From positions 1 through 64,000 of the forward strand of contig CALXVB010000001.1 in assembly GCA_944391855.1 (NCBI GenBank): a stretch of 64,000 nt of DNA, read 5' to 3'. A program made the translations under genes and the position numbers. The DNA comes from an uncultured Clostridia bacterium. Its GTDB lineage: Bacteria > Bacillota > Clostridia > TANB77 > CAG-508. Shown in pieces: positions 8,854 to 17,118 of the stretch (its first letter is position 1; the number at the start of each line of letters is the position of its first letter). Under the pieces are notes generated by a model that ran no database searches, was not told the DNA's origin, and saw only the letters and a list, made by a program, of their open reading frames with translations.

Positions 8854-10401
8854 ATGATTTGTAATAAATGCGGTAATGAAATAAAAGAAAATGAGAATTT
8901 TTGTAGTAAATGTGGAAATAAAATTGAAAGGCAAAAAAGTAAATTAAATGATGAAACTAAATCTGATAACAAAGAGAAAAAAGGTAAAAGAAAAATAATT
9001 ATACTAGGTATAATTATACTAGTGGTTATAATAATTGTATTAGCATATATTCTCATTACAAATAGTATAAATAAAAATAATTCAGAATCACAAGATGATG
9101 GATTCAAGCAAATTGGTAGTAATGGTAGTCAAATAACTAATCTTAGTTTTTCTAGTATGAAATCAGAAAATGAAGAACTAGCTTTAACTGATGAACAAAG
9201 GACAGTTTTAGACTATTTTGATAATGATTATTTTGAATATGGTACTGATTATGATTGCGAAGATTTACAAAGATATCCAACTGTATTTGAAAATTCTAAA
9301 ATAAAAATGGGTATTGGAATAATCAAAATAATAAAATCGACAGATGATGAATTTGTTGCTTTAGCTCAAGCAAGATTTGATGTTGGACCAATACCTACCA
9401 TGCAAGAAGTAGAAGATGGGACATATGAAGAAGTCGTAGTATTAAAATGTAATCAATTAGAAGATAGATTTGTAGAGGGAGAAGTAGGGACATTTTATGG
9501 AAGATATGATACTGTAGAAACCTACGAAATAGATGGAAAAAGTTATAGTGTACCAACTATAACTGCTAGCAAGGTTATAAAAGGATATGAAAGATATAGT
9601 TTAGAAGACATAACAACTGTAGCAAAATATGTATTTGGAAATGACATAAAAATAAGAGAGGCTGTCTATGGTGTTGATACTTATGATCCTGAATATACAG
9701 AATATGTTGTAACATTAGATGACCAATCAAATGCAAATTTTAAATCATTTATATTGAATTCAGGAATAGGCTCAATTAGGTATAGTGAAAATGATAATCA
9801 TCTTACTGGATCAGTTTCTAAAAGACTATATATATCTGCAGATTTTGAACACTATATAGTAAGAACAGAGGATACAGAACTTAAACATATTTATATAGAA
9901 TATTTTAATAGGAATTTAACTAAAGTTTGGAGTAGAGAATTTGATTATATGGAAAGCTCTGCACTTATAGATTATACAGCAAATGAGTTAGCACTACAAA
10001 TAGACAATGACCTATACTTAATTGATTTAGAAACTGGAAATAATGTAATAGACCCAGTACTTGTGGGAGAAAAAATTAAAATGGTAATGCTAGAAGATTC
10101 AATATTATTAATTGGAAATCAATCTAAAGATACAATAATGAGAGTAGACTATAGCGGAAATGTTATACAAAAAGCAAGTATTGAATCTGAAATTGAAGAG
10201 TTTACAAGTGCAAGTACACAAATAGTTAATGGAAAAATAGTTATACATTTAGATTCATATATTACTGGATATACTGGAAGTACTGACTCTGCTTTATATG
10301 CTAGTTATGAAGTAACAGGAGGATCAAAATATGTTGTACTAAATAAAGATGGAACAATAGAATTTACAACAAGTGATGATATTTATACATATACATATTA
10401 G
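8854..10401 (+). CDS. Zinc-ribbon membrane protein with a long extracellular domain
   Basis: The protein starts with a zinc ribbon (CNKCG and CSKCG, residues 2-20), then a charged linker, one membrane helix at about residues 48-70 (ILGIIILVVIIIVLAYIL region) and roughly 430 outside residues of beta-rich sequence with no recognised domain. ATG at 8854 is preferred because AGGGGAAG sits just upstream; an ATG at 8836 is in frame but has no binding site. Proteins of this plan are common and uncharacterised in Clostridia. Confidence 0.8.
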   Translation: MICNKCGNEIKENENFCSKCGNKIERQKSKLNDETKSDNKEKKGKRKIIILGIIILVVIIIVLAYILITNSINKNNSESQDDGFKQIGSNGSQITNLSFSSMKSENEELALTDEQRTVLDYFDNDYFEYGTDYDCEDLQRYPTVFENSKIKMGIGIIKIIKSTDDEFVALAQARFDVGPIPTMQEVEDGTYEEVVVLKCNQLEDRFVEGEVGTFYGRYDTVETYEIDGKSYSVPTITASKVIKGYERYSLEDITTVAKYVFGNDIKIREAVYGVDTYDPEYTEYVVTLDDQSNANFKSFILNSGIGSIRYSENDNHLTGSVSKRLYISADFEHYIVRTEDTELKHIYIEYFNRNLTKVWSREFDYMESSALIDYTANELALQIDNDLYLIDLETGNNVIDPVLVGEKIKMVMLEDSILLIGNQSKDTIMRVDYSGNVIQKASIESEIEEFTSASTQIVNGKIVIHLDSYITGYTGSTDSALYASYEVTGGSKYVVLNKDGTIEFTTSDDIYTYTY

Positions 10402-10496
10402 AAAAGAAGAGTAAAATAAATAATTAAAGTAAAAAAGTAGAATGAAAGAAAAGAAGAAAGAAAATAAAAAAGGAAAAATTAAAAAGTAAAATAAAA

Positions 10497-10532
10497 ATAA
10501 ACTCGGAAGTTTTAAATCTTCCGAGTTTTGAT
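10497..10532. terminator. Bidirectional terminator
   Basis: ACTCGGAAG at 10501-10509 pairs with CTTCCGAGT at 10518-10526; A-rich and T-rich flanks allow it to end both the zinc-ribbon gene and the rplM-rpsI operon from the other strand. Confidence 0.8.
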
Positions 10533-10551
10533 ATATTTTGCATGAAAAATA

Positions 10552-10959
10552 TTATCTCTTACTAAATTGTGGTGCTTTTCTAGCTTTCTTAAGACCGTAT
10601 TTCTTTCTTTCTTTCATACGTGGGTCTCTTGTTAAGAAGCCAGCAGCTTTTAATGTAGGTCTATATTCAGAATTTGCTTCTAATAATGCTCTTGCAATAC
10701 CTAAACGAATTGCACCAGCTTGACCTGTAAATCCGCCACCTTGTACTTTACAAATAACGTCATATTTATCAACAGTATTAGTAACTGTTAAAGGTTGTTT
10801 AACTATAACCTTTAATGTTTCTTGACCTAAATATTCATCTATACTAACTCCGTTTATTGTAATTGTTCCTTTTCCTTCTACTAATCTAACTCTAGCTATA
10901 GAGCTTTTTCTTCTACCTGTACCATAAAACATTATTTTATCTGCTTTTGCTTTAGGCAT
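10552..10959 (-). CDS. rpsI: Ribosomal protein S9 (uS9)
   Basis: The 135-residue protein has the S9 hallmarks: [14 protein letters not shown] near the start, [19 protein letters not shown] in the middle and the basic tail [12 protein letters not shown] whose last residues reach the P-site tRNA. It is the second gene of the rplM-rpsI operon with a 20-base gap and a GGAGG site. Confidence 0.97.
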   Translation of the reverse strand: MPKAKADKIMFYGTGRRKSSIARVRLVEGKGTITINGVSIDEYLGQETLKVIVKQPLTVTNTVDKYDVICKVQGGGFTGQAGAIRLGIARALLEANSEYRPTLKAAGFLTRDPRMKERKKYGLKKARKAPQFSKR

Positions 10960-10979
10960 TTTACATATCCTCCTTTAAT

Positions 10980-11414
10980 CTAAAAATTCCAAACTTCAGG
11001 TTTTTGAGCAGCATTTTCATGCTCTTCTCCTGCATATACTCTTAATTTTTTAAGCATTTGTCTTCCTAAACTATTATGTGGTAGCATACCTTTTACAGCA
11101 CGCATCATCATTTGCTCAGGACTCTTATTTAATAAATCTCTTGCTGTAGTTTCTTTTAAACCACCAATGTATCCAGAATGATTTCTGTATATTTTTTGGT
11201 CTAATTTCTTTCCTGTTAAAACTACTTTGCTTGCGTTTAATATAATAACATGATCTCCAGTATCTAAGTTTGGAGTATAAGTTGGTTTATGTTTTCCTCT
11301 TAGTAATTTAGCAGCTTCTGTAGCAACTCTACCTAGAGGTTTTTCTGCTGCATCAATTATGTACCATTTTCTTTCAATTTCACTTTTTTTAACACTGTAT
11401 GTTGTATTATTCAT
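10980..11414 (-). CDS. rplM: Ribosomal protein L13 (uL13)
   Basis: The 144-residue protein has [33 protein letters not shown] and the end segment [16 protein letters not shown] typical of L13. The start is taken as ATG 11414 ([10 protein letters not shown]), which aligns with other L13 proteins and has GGAGG upstream; the frame extends to 11468, but the extra residues are not part of the family. Confidence 0.96.
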   Translation of the reverse strand: MNNTTYSVKKSEIERKWYIIDAAEKPLGRVATEAAKLLRGKHKPTYTPNLDTGDHVIILNASKVVLTGKKLDQKIYRNHSGYIGGLKETTARDLLNKSPEQMMMRAVKGMLPHNSLGRQMLKKLRVYAGEEHENAAQKPEVWNF

Positions 11415-11529
11415 GGTAATATGTATCCTCCATTTCATAAAATAAATTTTAAATATATATGAAACCATAGTAAAATGCTACCGGGGAGAAGCAGTTTACA
11501 TAGTCATATTTAAATAATAATGCTATAAT

Positions 11530-11558
11530 ATTTTATAACAAAAAGTAGAAAATGTCAA
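11530..11558 (-). promoter_or_regulatory. Promoter of rplM-rpsI
   Basis: On the reverse strand TTGACA (11558-11553) and TAAAAT (11535-11530) are spaced by 17 bases. The transcript would carry a leader of about 110 bases before rplM, including a structured GC-richer patch near 11475-11500 that could be an L13-type leader. Confidence 0.75.
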
Positions 11559-11577
11559 GAATATTTTAACATTTTGC

Positions 11578-11606
11578 TTGACAAAAGAGAAAAAATATAG
11601 TATTAT
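11578..11606 (+). promoter_or_regulatory. Promoter of infC-rpmI-rplT
   Basis: TTGACA at 11578-11583 and TATTAT at 11601-11606 are spaced by 17 bases. It lies back to back with the rplM promoter. Confidence 0.78.
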
Positions 11607-11612
11607 ATTAAA

Positions 11613-11798
11613 GTCAAACAAAGAAGAAGCAATCCACTTCTCACCTTAACTATATTAGAAAAAGGTTGAAAAATAGAATAAACTGTGAATAACTAATACT
11701 AAAAATTAGTTATAACTGTAAATATTGTGGGTTGGTTTGTCTTTTGCAAATCAATTTTTTTGTGCAATTTAGCACGCAAAATTTTGGAGGTGTTTTAT
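11613..11798 (+). promoter_or_regulatory. Leader RNA of the infC operon
   Basis: About 185 untranslated bases separate the promoter from infC. They hold a 9-bp hairpin (ATAACTAAT to ATTAGTTAT, near 11691-11715) and a second stem with a T-run near 11753-11775 that can act as a terminator just before the ribosome binding site. This operon is usually autoregulated by L20 through such a leader; that part is inference from the family. Confidence 0.55.
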
Positions 11799-12317
11799 AT
11801 AAAACAAGAATTACCTATTAATGAACAAATAAGAGCAAGAGAAGTTCAAGTAATTGATGAACAAGGAGAAAAAAGAGGAGTAATGAAACTAGATGAGGCT
11901 TTAGATTTAGCTTACGAAAAGAAATTAGATTTAGTATTAGTTGCACCAAATGCACAGCCACCAGTTTGTAAAATAATGAACTATGGAAAATACAAATTCG
12001 AACAAACTAAAAGAGAAAAAGAAGCCAAGAAAAAGCAAAAGGTGTTAGAAGTAAAAGAGATAAGAATAACACCAAACATAGAACAACATGACTTCGAATT
12101 TAAAGTGAAAAATGCAAGAAAATTTATTGAAGATGGAAACAAAGTAAAAATAACAGTTAGATTCAGAGGAAGAGAATTAAACTATGTAAAACTTGGAGAA
12201 GACAATTTAAATAAATTTATCGAGGCATTATCGGATATAGCAAGTCCAGAAAAGAAGGCAGTCCTTGAAGGAAAGAATATGTTTATCATATTAGCAAAAA
12301 AAGCCGAAAGTAAATAA
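11799..12317 (+). CDS. infC: Translation initiation factor IF-3, probable ATA start
   Basis: The 172-residue protein matches IF-3: INEQIRAREVQVID near the start, LVLVAPNAQPPVCKIMNYGKY, the lysine-rich linker and the C-terminal domain with VRFRGREL. Homology begins about residue 5 after ATA at 11799, which has GGAGG 8 bases upstream. There is no ATG, GTG or TTG at that place. A rare start codon for infC is well known (AUU in Escherichia and Bacillus) because IF-3 rejects such starts and so controls its own level. The frame is open back to 11727 but that part is leader. Confidence 0.93.
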   Translation: MKQELPINEQIRAREVQVIDEQGEKRGVMKLDEALDLAYEKKLDLVLVAPNAQPPVCKIMNYGKYKFEQTKREKEAKKKQKVLEVKEIRITPNIEQHDFEFKVKNARKFIEDGNKVKITVRFRGRELNYVKLGEDNLNKFIEALSDIASPEKKAVLEGKNMFIILAKKAESK

Positions 12318-12395
12318 TAATCAATAATTTAAGTTAAATTATATATTAATACTATTTAATATATTTAAAATAAAAATCACAAGGAGGAATAAACT

Positions 12396-12599
12396 ATGCC
12401 AAAATTAAAAACAAACAAAGCAGCAAAGAAAAGATATTCATATACTGCTACAGGAAAAGTAAAAAGAACAAAATCAAATAGAAGACATCTATTATCAAAC
12501 AAAACTTCAAGAGCTAAATCAAGAGGAAAAGTTATGGATGCTTATGCAGATAAAACATGTGAAGCAGGTATTAAGAAAATGTTACCTTATGGTAACTAG
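12396..12599 (+). CDS. rpmI: Ribosomal protein L35 (bL35)
   Basis: The 67-residue basic protein begins MPKLKTNKAAKKRYS and has the family segment RRHLLSNKTSRAKSR. It is the middle gene of infC-rpmI-rplT, with an AAGGAGG site. Confidence 0.97.
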   Translation: MPKLKTNKAAKKRYSYTATGKVKRTKSNRRHLLSNKTSRAKSRGKVMDAYADKTCEAGIKKMLPYGN

Positions 12600-12639
12600 A
12601 ATTTAAGAAATAAGAATTTAAGGAAGGTGAAAATAAAAA

Positions 12640-12990
12640 ATGGCAAGAGTAAAAACAGCAATAATTACACGTAAAAAACATAAAAAAATATTAAAAAGAG
12701 CAAAAGGATACTATGGTGCAAAACATTATAGATTTAGAATGGCTAAACAAGCTGTTATGAAATCAGGAATGTATGCATACGTAGGTAGAAAAGATAGGAA
12801 AAGTAATTTTAGAAAATTATGGATAGCAAGAATAAATGCTGCAGCAAGAATGAATGGATTAACATATAGTAAATTAATAGCAGGACTTAAAAAAGCTAAT
12901 GTTGTAATAAATAGAAAAATGTTAGCAGACCTTGCAATAACAGATCCAAAAGCTTTTACAGAATTAACAGAAGTTGCTAAAAAAGCATAA
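12640..12990 (+). CDS. rplT: Ribosomal protein L20 (bL20)
   Basis: The 116-residue protein has the L20 landmarks [31 protein letters not shown] and [16 protein letters not shown]20 binds 23S rRNA early in assembly and normally represses its own operon at the leader. The gene is followed by a hairpin of the REP family that also has a T-run. Confidence 0.97.
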   Translation: MARVKTAIITRKKHKKILKRAKGYYGAKHYRFRMAKQAVMKSGMYAYVGRKDRKSNFRKLWIARINAAARMNGLTYSKLIAGLKKANVVINRKMLADLAITDPKAFTELTEVAKKA

Positions 12991-13002
12991 ATAGAAAAGT
13001 AC

Positions 13003-13050
13003 CGTGCCGTGGACAAAGGGGACTACTTCCATTTGTCCACGCTTTTTTTG
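13003..13050 (+). repeat. REP-type hairpin and terminator after rplT
   Basis: CGTGGACAAA (13008-13017) pairs with TTTGTCCACG (13032-13041), with GGGGACTACTTCC in the loop region and seven T after it. Related copies occur at 13747-13784, 28410-28444 and 59344-59396. Confidence 0.8.
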
Positions 13051-13149
13051 TATATATTGTATATATAAAAAAATATTGTAAATAAAATAATCTAATGATA
13101 AAATATTATTCAGTAAAAACTATTATATACAAAATATATGGAGGAAAAT

Positions 13150-13719
13150 ATGAGAATAGGAATAGATATAGATGGGGTATTAACAGACTTAGCGAGATTT
13201 GTTTCGGATTATGGAATTAAATTTTGTCATGAAAATAATATTGAATATAAAATAAAAGATGATTCATATTACGAATCAGAAGCACTAGGCATTTCTCTTG
13301 AAAATGCAGAAAAGTTTTGGAATAAGTATCTTCCATATTATGCAACAGAATATGAGCCAAGAAAATTTGCATCAGAAGTAATAAAAAAACTAAGAGAAAA
13401 TAATGAAATATATATAATAACAGCAAGAAATGAGGAAGGCCTTCCTAAAGAAGTTTATGGAAAAATGCAAGAATTAGTAAGAAATTGGCTTGAAAAGAAC
13501 CATATAGAATATGATAAATTAATATTCACAGTAGGAAGTAAATTACCATATTGTTTGGAAAATAATATAGATATAATGGTAGAAGACTCACCAAGAAATT
13601 TAACAGAAATATCGACTAAAATACCAGTATTATGTTTTGACAATCCATATAATAAAAATGTAGAGGGAGGAAACATAACAAGAGTATACAGCTGGTATGA
13701 TATTCTGCATAAAATTTAA
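13150..13719 (+). CDS. HAD-family 5'-nucleotidase (NT5C type)
   Basis: The 189-residue protein has the HAD motifs in order: DIDGVLTD (nucleophile and acid Asp, near residue 6), IITAR (motif II) and MVEDSPRN (motif IV). The short cap and overall plan fit the deoxyribonucleotidase NT5C group, which removes phosphate from nucleoside monophosphates. The start at 13150 is chosen because GGAGG sits 5 bases before it; an ATG at 13138 overlaps that site. The gene stands alone between two REP hairpins. Confidence 0.82.
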   Translation: MRIGIDIDGVLTDLARFVSDYGIKFCHENNIEYKIKDDSYYESEALGISLENAEKFWNKYLPYYATEYEPRKFASEVIKKLRENNEIYIITARNEEGLPKEVYGKMQELVRNWLEKNHIEYDKLIFTVGSKLPYCLENNIDIMVEDSPRNLTEISTKIPVLCFDNPYNKNVEGGNITRVYSWYDILHKI

Positions 13720-13746
13720 GTTCTTATATGTTACATTGTTCAAAAA

Positions 13747-13784
13747 AAGCGTGGACAAAATGGTGTGTCCCCTTTGTCCACGGT
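13747..13784. repeat. REP-type hairpin
   Basis: GCGTGGACAAAA is paired with TTTGTCCACG (13773-13782), with TGTGTCCCC between. It lies between the convergent nucleotidase and spoVAE genes. Confidence 0.75.
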
Positions 13785-13787
13785 ATA

Positions 13788-14175
13788 TTATTGCTTCTTT
13801 ATTTTTGGCTTTGCTATTAAAGAGGCAAGGTATCCAAAGAATATTGCAGCTGCTATTCCACCAGCAGATGCTTTTACTCCTCCTATAAATGCACCCAGTA
13901 AGCCGGAATTTTGGGCTTCTGTTATTGCACCTTTGGCTAAATTAGCACCAAAACCGAGTAGTGGAACTGTAGCACCACAACCAGCAAAATCTATTACATA
14001 TTGGTATATGCCGGATAGCACCTAAAATTACACCTGTTGTAACGAAAATAACTAATATTCTAGCTGAAGTAAGTTTTGTTTTATCTATTAATATTTGCCC
14101 TATAATACATATTAAACCACCAACAACAAAGCATCTTAAAAGTTGCATCCAATCAATACTTTGAAAAAAATCCAT
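13788..14175 (-). CDS. spoVAE: SpoVAE with a +1 frame change at CGG
   Basis: The first frame (from ATG 14175) gives the N-terminal half with VVGGLICIIGQILIDKTKLT and TTGVILGAI. The second frame gives GIYQYVIDFAGCGATVPLLG and the C-terminal membrane part. They meet at the in-frame codon 55, CGG at 14013-14011 (ATC CGG CAT). Skipping the C gives LGAIGIYQY, where SpoVAE proteins have glycine, and a 128-residue membrane protein. SpoVAE is part of the SpoVA channel that moves dipicolinic acid into the forespore and out at germination. It is the last gene of the spoVAC-AD-AE operon. Confidence 0.87.
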
Positions 14176-14242
14176 AATTTTATTTCCTTATATATTAAAT
14201 ATTTAGGTTTTTTAAGGAATACCCATAAACCTTATACAATTT

Positions 14243-15265
14243 TTAGCTATCTAAATTTTCAATAGCAACAGCATGCGCTATTCCAGGAATACTTTCTCCT
14301 TGTTGAGAACTGGTTGAATTCATTAAAGCACCAGTAGCAATAAGAAGTATTTTATTAATTTTCTTTTCTTTAAGCATTTGATAAAAATATCCAGAAAAAA
14401 CTGAAGCTATACAAGCGCATCCACTTCCGCCAGAATGAGTATCTTGTTTTTCTTTATCAAATATTAATACACCACAGTCGTCATAATTATTTTTAATATT
14501 ATATCCTTTTGTTTCAGCAAGTTCTGCTAGTATTTCTTTTCCAACATATCCTAAATCTCCTGTAATAATTGCGTCATAATAGCTTGGCTTTCTACCAGTA
14601 TCCTTAAAATGAGTTACTAATGTATCTAAAGCAGCAGGTGCCATTGCAGCCCCCATATTATTTGCATCTTTAACTCCCATATCTATAATTTTACCAGGTG
14701 TAACATGTGTTATTCGAGGGCATGGTCTGCCAAGGTTATTATTTGAAAGCATTGCAGCACCAGAGCCTGTAACTGTCCATTGTGCAGACTGTGGTCTTTG
14801 GTTTCCGAGCTCTAAAGGAAATCTAAACTGTTTTTCTGCACTACAAAAATGACTAGAAGTAGCACATATTACATTTTTAGCAGCACCTGAATCAACAAAT
14901 ATACTACCTAAACATAATCCTTCTACAAAAGTAGAGCAAGCACCAAATATCCCAAAGAAAGGAATATTTGTTTCTCGTAAACCGAAGCATGAAGAAATAC
15001 ACTGATTTAATAAATCACCTGCAAAACAATAATCAATATCACTACTTGCTATACCAGATTTTGCAACTAAGGCAGTTACATTTTCTTTAATAATTTTACT
15101 TTCTGCTTTCTCCCAAGTCTTTTCTCCCCAGAACTCATCTTCTAAACATTGGTCAAAATATTTGGCAAGAGGACCTTCTGCCTCTTTAGGTCCAACTATA
15201 GAAGAAGTTTCTAATATATATGGACAAAAGTCTAGTTTAATAGTTTGTAATCCAATTTTTTTCAT
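14243..15265 (-). CDS. spoVAD: Stage V sporulation protein AD
   Basis: The 340-residue protein has a thiolase-like fold as in all SpoVAD proteins: AGDLLNQCISSCFGLRE, the GACSTFVEGLCLGS segment and the late SGGSGCACIASVFSGYF segment. SpoVAD is the soluble component of the SpoVA complex that binds dipicolinic acid on the inner spore membrane. It has no CGG codon and no frame break. It lies 12 bases after spoVAC. Confidence 0.96.
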   Translation of the reverse strand: MKKIGLQTIKLDFCPYILETSSIVGPKEAEGPLAKYFDQCLEDEFWGEKTWEKAESKIIKENVTALVAKSGIASSDIDYCFAGDLLNQCISSCFGLRETNIPFFGIFGACSTFVEGLCLGSIFVDSGAAKNVICATSSHFCSAEKQFRFPLELGNQRPQSAQWTVTGSGAAMLSNNNLGRPCPRITHVTPGKIIDMGVKDANNMGAAMAPAALDTLVTHFKDTGRKPSYYDAIITGDLGYVGKEILAELAETKGYNIKNNYDDCGVLIFDKEKQDTHSGGSGCACIASVFSGYFYQMLKEKKINKILLIATGALMNSTSSQQGESIPGIAHAVAIENLDS

Positions 15266-15277
15266 AATTTCCTCCTA

Positions 15278-15721
15278 CTATACAAAAAATGTAGCAATAA
15301 TACCAACAATAACAGATGCGGAAATACCAAATACTAAAACAGGTCCTGCAACAGTAAACATTTTTCCGCCAACACCCATTACATATCCTTCAGATTTGTA
15401 TTCTATAGCGGGAGATACAATTGAGTTTGCAAATCCCGTTATTGGTACTAAAGAACCTGCACCGGCAAATTTACCTATTTTATTAAAAATATTAAGTCCT
15501 GTTAAAAATGCAGCAATGCCTATTAGAATTATAGAGACAACAGTTGAAGAGCTTGTAGAATCAAGACCTTTGTACTGGCAGAAATCAAATATTATCTGTC
15601 CTATAGAGCATATTAAGCCGCCAACCCAAAAAGCATTAAAACAATTTTTTAAAATAGGGGAATTGGGAGATTTTTTATCTACATAATCTAAATACTCCTT
15701 TTTTGTATCTATACTTTTCAT
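15278..15721 (-). CDS. spoVAC: Stage V sporulation protein AC
   Basis: The 147-residue membrane protein has FWVGGLICSIGQ, AGAGSLVPITGFANS and GMFTVAGPVL-type segments diagnostic of SpoVAC, which has mechanosensitive channel properties in Bacillus. It shares the VGGLICxIGQ start with SpoVAE, its paralogue in the complex. A CCTCC-complement ribosome site precedes the ATG. Confidence 0.96.
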   Translation of the reverse strand: MKSIDTKKEYLDYVDKKSPNSPILKNCFNAFWVGGLICSIGQIIFDFCQYKGLDSTSSSTVVSIILIGIAAFLTGLNIFNKIGKFAGAGSLVPITGFANSIVSPAIEYKSEGYVMGVGGKMFTVAGPVLVFGISASVIVGIIATFFV

Positions 15722-15729
15722 AATACCTC

Positions 15730-15942
15730 CTAGTCTCTATCTCTATCGATAACGAAAGATAAGTCTAAATCTACATAATATTGAATTAACTTACGTCCAT
15801 CAATCTTAGCTCTTTGATCTATAACTCTTACTGAAGATAAATAGTCTATTGTTTTAGAAGCTTCATTTACAGCCTGTACAACTGCATCTTTCCACGATAC
15901 GTTAGATGTTCCTGTAATACTTAAATGTTTTTCTATACCCAA
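15730..15942 (-). CDS. Dodecin-family protein
   Basis: The 70-residue protein matches dodecin: an early ITGTSNVSWKDAVVQAVNEA helix and the strand pair with VIDQRAKIDG and QYYVDLDLSFV. Dodecins form hollow 12-mers that store flavin or CoA. It lies 8 bases before spoVAC on the same strand, so it is probably part of the spoVA operon, but a role in spores is only inferred from position. Confidence 0.85.
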   Translation of the reverse strand: MGIEKHLSITGTSNVSWKDAVVQAVNEASKTIDYLSSVRVIDQRAKIDGRKLIQYYVDLDLSFVIDRDRD

Positions 15943-16111
15943 TTAAAATCAACCTCCAATTTATATATAGTTTCATTTATATATTTTCCAATAATTTTCA
16001 AAATATACAAAAATTTATTAAATAAAAATATACCCAAATAGCGTATGTGAAAAAAATTAGATTTGGTATATAAATTAAATGTAAATTGTAAAAAAATGTA
16101 TAAAAATACAA

Positions 16112-16274
16112 AAAACGAAAGTTGTAGAATTAAAGAATACACAATATAAACCAGAATATGCTGGAAAATTAAATTTTTGCTTATATATTGCCAAAAGATA
16201 TTATGGAAGCATTGCAAACAGAAGAAGACTTAAATTTGCATATAGATATAAAGGAAAATGAAGAAGGTAATTAA
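16112..16274 (+). pseudogene. DUF1016 (YhcG-like) nuclease remnant
   Basis: Two pieces in different frames match the C-terminal PDDEXK domain of DUF1016 nucleases: VVELKNTQYKPEYAGKLNF and the end LPKDIMEALQTEEDLNLHI up to the stop at 16274. The core between them is missing, so an internal deletion is likely. The full protein would be about 350 residues. Confidence 0.65.
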
Positions 16275-16279
16275 AGATG

Positions 16280-16307
16280 AAATTGGCCAGACGCGTCTGA
16301 CCAATTT
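16280..16307. repeat. Near-perfect palindrome
   Basis: AAATTGG-CAGACG pairs with its complement across CGCG, leaving one mismatch on each arm. It could be a protein-binding site or an element end; no T-run follows. Confidence 0.5.
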
Positions 16308-16379
16308 CGTCTAGAGTGAAATGGAAGAAAAATTGAATAGATTTAAATTTTGCAACTGTGGTTGCAAAAATATAAGTAG

Positions 16380-16420
16380 AGAATCGTTTTAGATTAAAAA
16401 TATCTAAGGCGATTTTTTTA
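16380..16420 (+). terminator. Hairpin terminator
   Basis: AATCG and TTAGAT pair with ATCTAA and CGATT and a T-run of seven follows. It lies between the DUF1016 remnant and the HTH remnant. Confidence 0.65.
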
Positions 16421-16525
16421 TGGAAATTTTTTATCTACATCAAAAAAGATATAAAGTTATACCAAAAACAATTTAAAAAGGCTAAAAATTGAAAATGAAG
16501 CGAATAAACGGAAGAAGGTGAGGGA

Positions 16526-16888
16526 ATGTCTAACTTAAATTTAAAAGGTGTATGGATACCAATAGAAATATTAACAGATAATAAGTTAAGTGATAAAGAA
16601 AAGTATATATATGCAATAATTTTATTGCGTTAGCAACAAGGTTCTGGGGTACCCACTAGCAATCTTTGATTGCTTTAGGGAGTCAGGTTCTTATATTTAA
16701 GCAAAGAAAACAATTATTGTTATCTAACTAATAAATCTATAAGTGAACTATTAAATATATCAATAACACAAGTATCAAAATTAATAAATTCATTAAAAGA
16801 TAAGAGTTATATTAACATTGAATTGATTTACAAAGAAAATAGCAAACAAATAGAACTGAGAAAACTAATACCAATAGTAAAAAAATAA
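16526..16888 (+). pseudogene. Replication-type HTH protein split by a 69-base insertion
   Basis: The first part (MSNLNLKGVWIPIEIL, from an ATG with a GAAGGTGAGG site) stops at TAG 16631. The second part (TTA at 16697 onward: LSKENNYCYLTNKS, then ISELLNISITQVSKLINSLK) ends at 16888. Together they form an N-terminal winged-helix domain seen in phage and mobilizable-element replication proteins. Removing 16628-16696, exactly 69 bases, rejoins them in frame. The protein would still be short, so the C-terminal part is probably also lost. Confidence 0.65.
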
Positions 16889-16921
16889 TGATACCTATTT
16901 AACAAGAGTTTAAGGATAATA

Positions 16922-17056
16922 AATATAGAATATATAATAACATCTGACAAAGAGTTTTTTGAAAGAATAGGAGAAAAAGAAACAAATACTTTTATAGATC
17001 CAGAAAAACAAATTAAACACGAAGAAAGAGAAAAAGAGTGGGATTTGGAAAGATAA
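16922..17056 (+). pseudogene. MobV relaxase remnant
   Basis: The 44-codon stretch includes EYIITSDKEFFERIGEKET, which closely matches the MobV relaxase at 1-426 (EYIITSDNEFFTRIGEKET). Its frame ends at TAA 17056 after a charged tail. The N-terminal and active-site parts are gone. Confidence 0.75.
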
Positions 17057-17118
17057 AAATTCCCAAATATATTGAAAAAAATTTATATAAATGATAATAT
17101 AAAATTGGAGATATACAA

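Noticed and set aside
13765..14025. Forward open frame over spoVAE
   Set aside because: It is antisense to conserved SpoVAE sequence and has no ribosome site of its own.
2014..14175. Reading yabG, yunB and spoVAE as ordinary pseudogenes
   Set aside because: Apart from the single CGG sites these genes are well preserved, with good start sites and intact partners. The identical nature of every lesion argues against random decay, though it cannot be excluded from one sequence.
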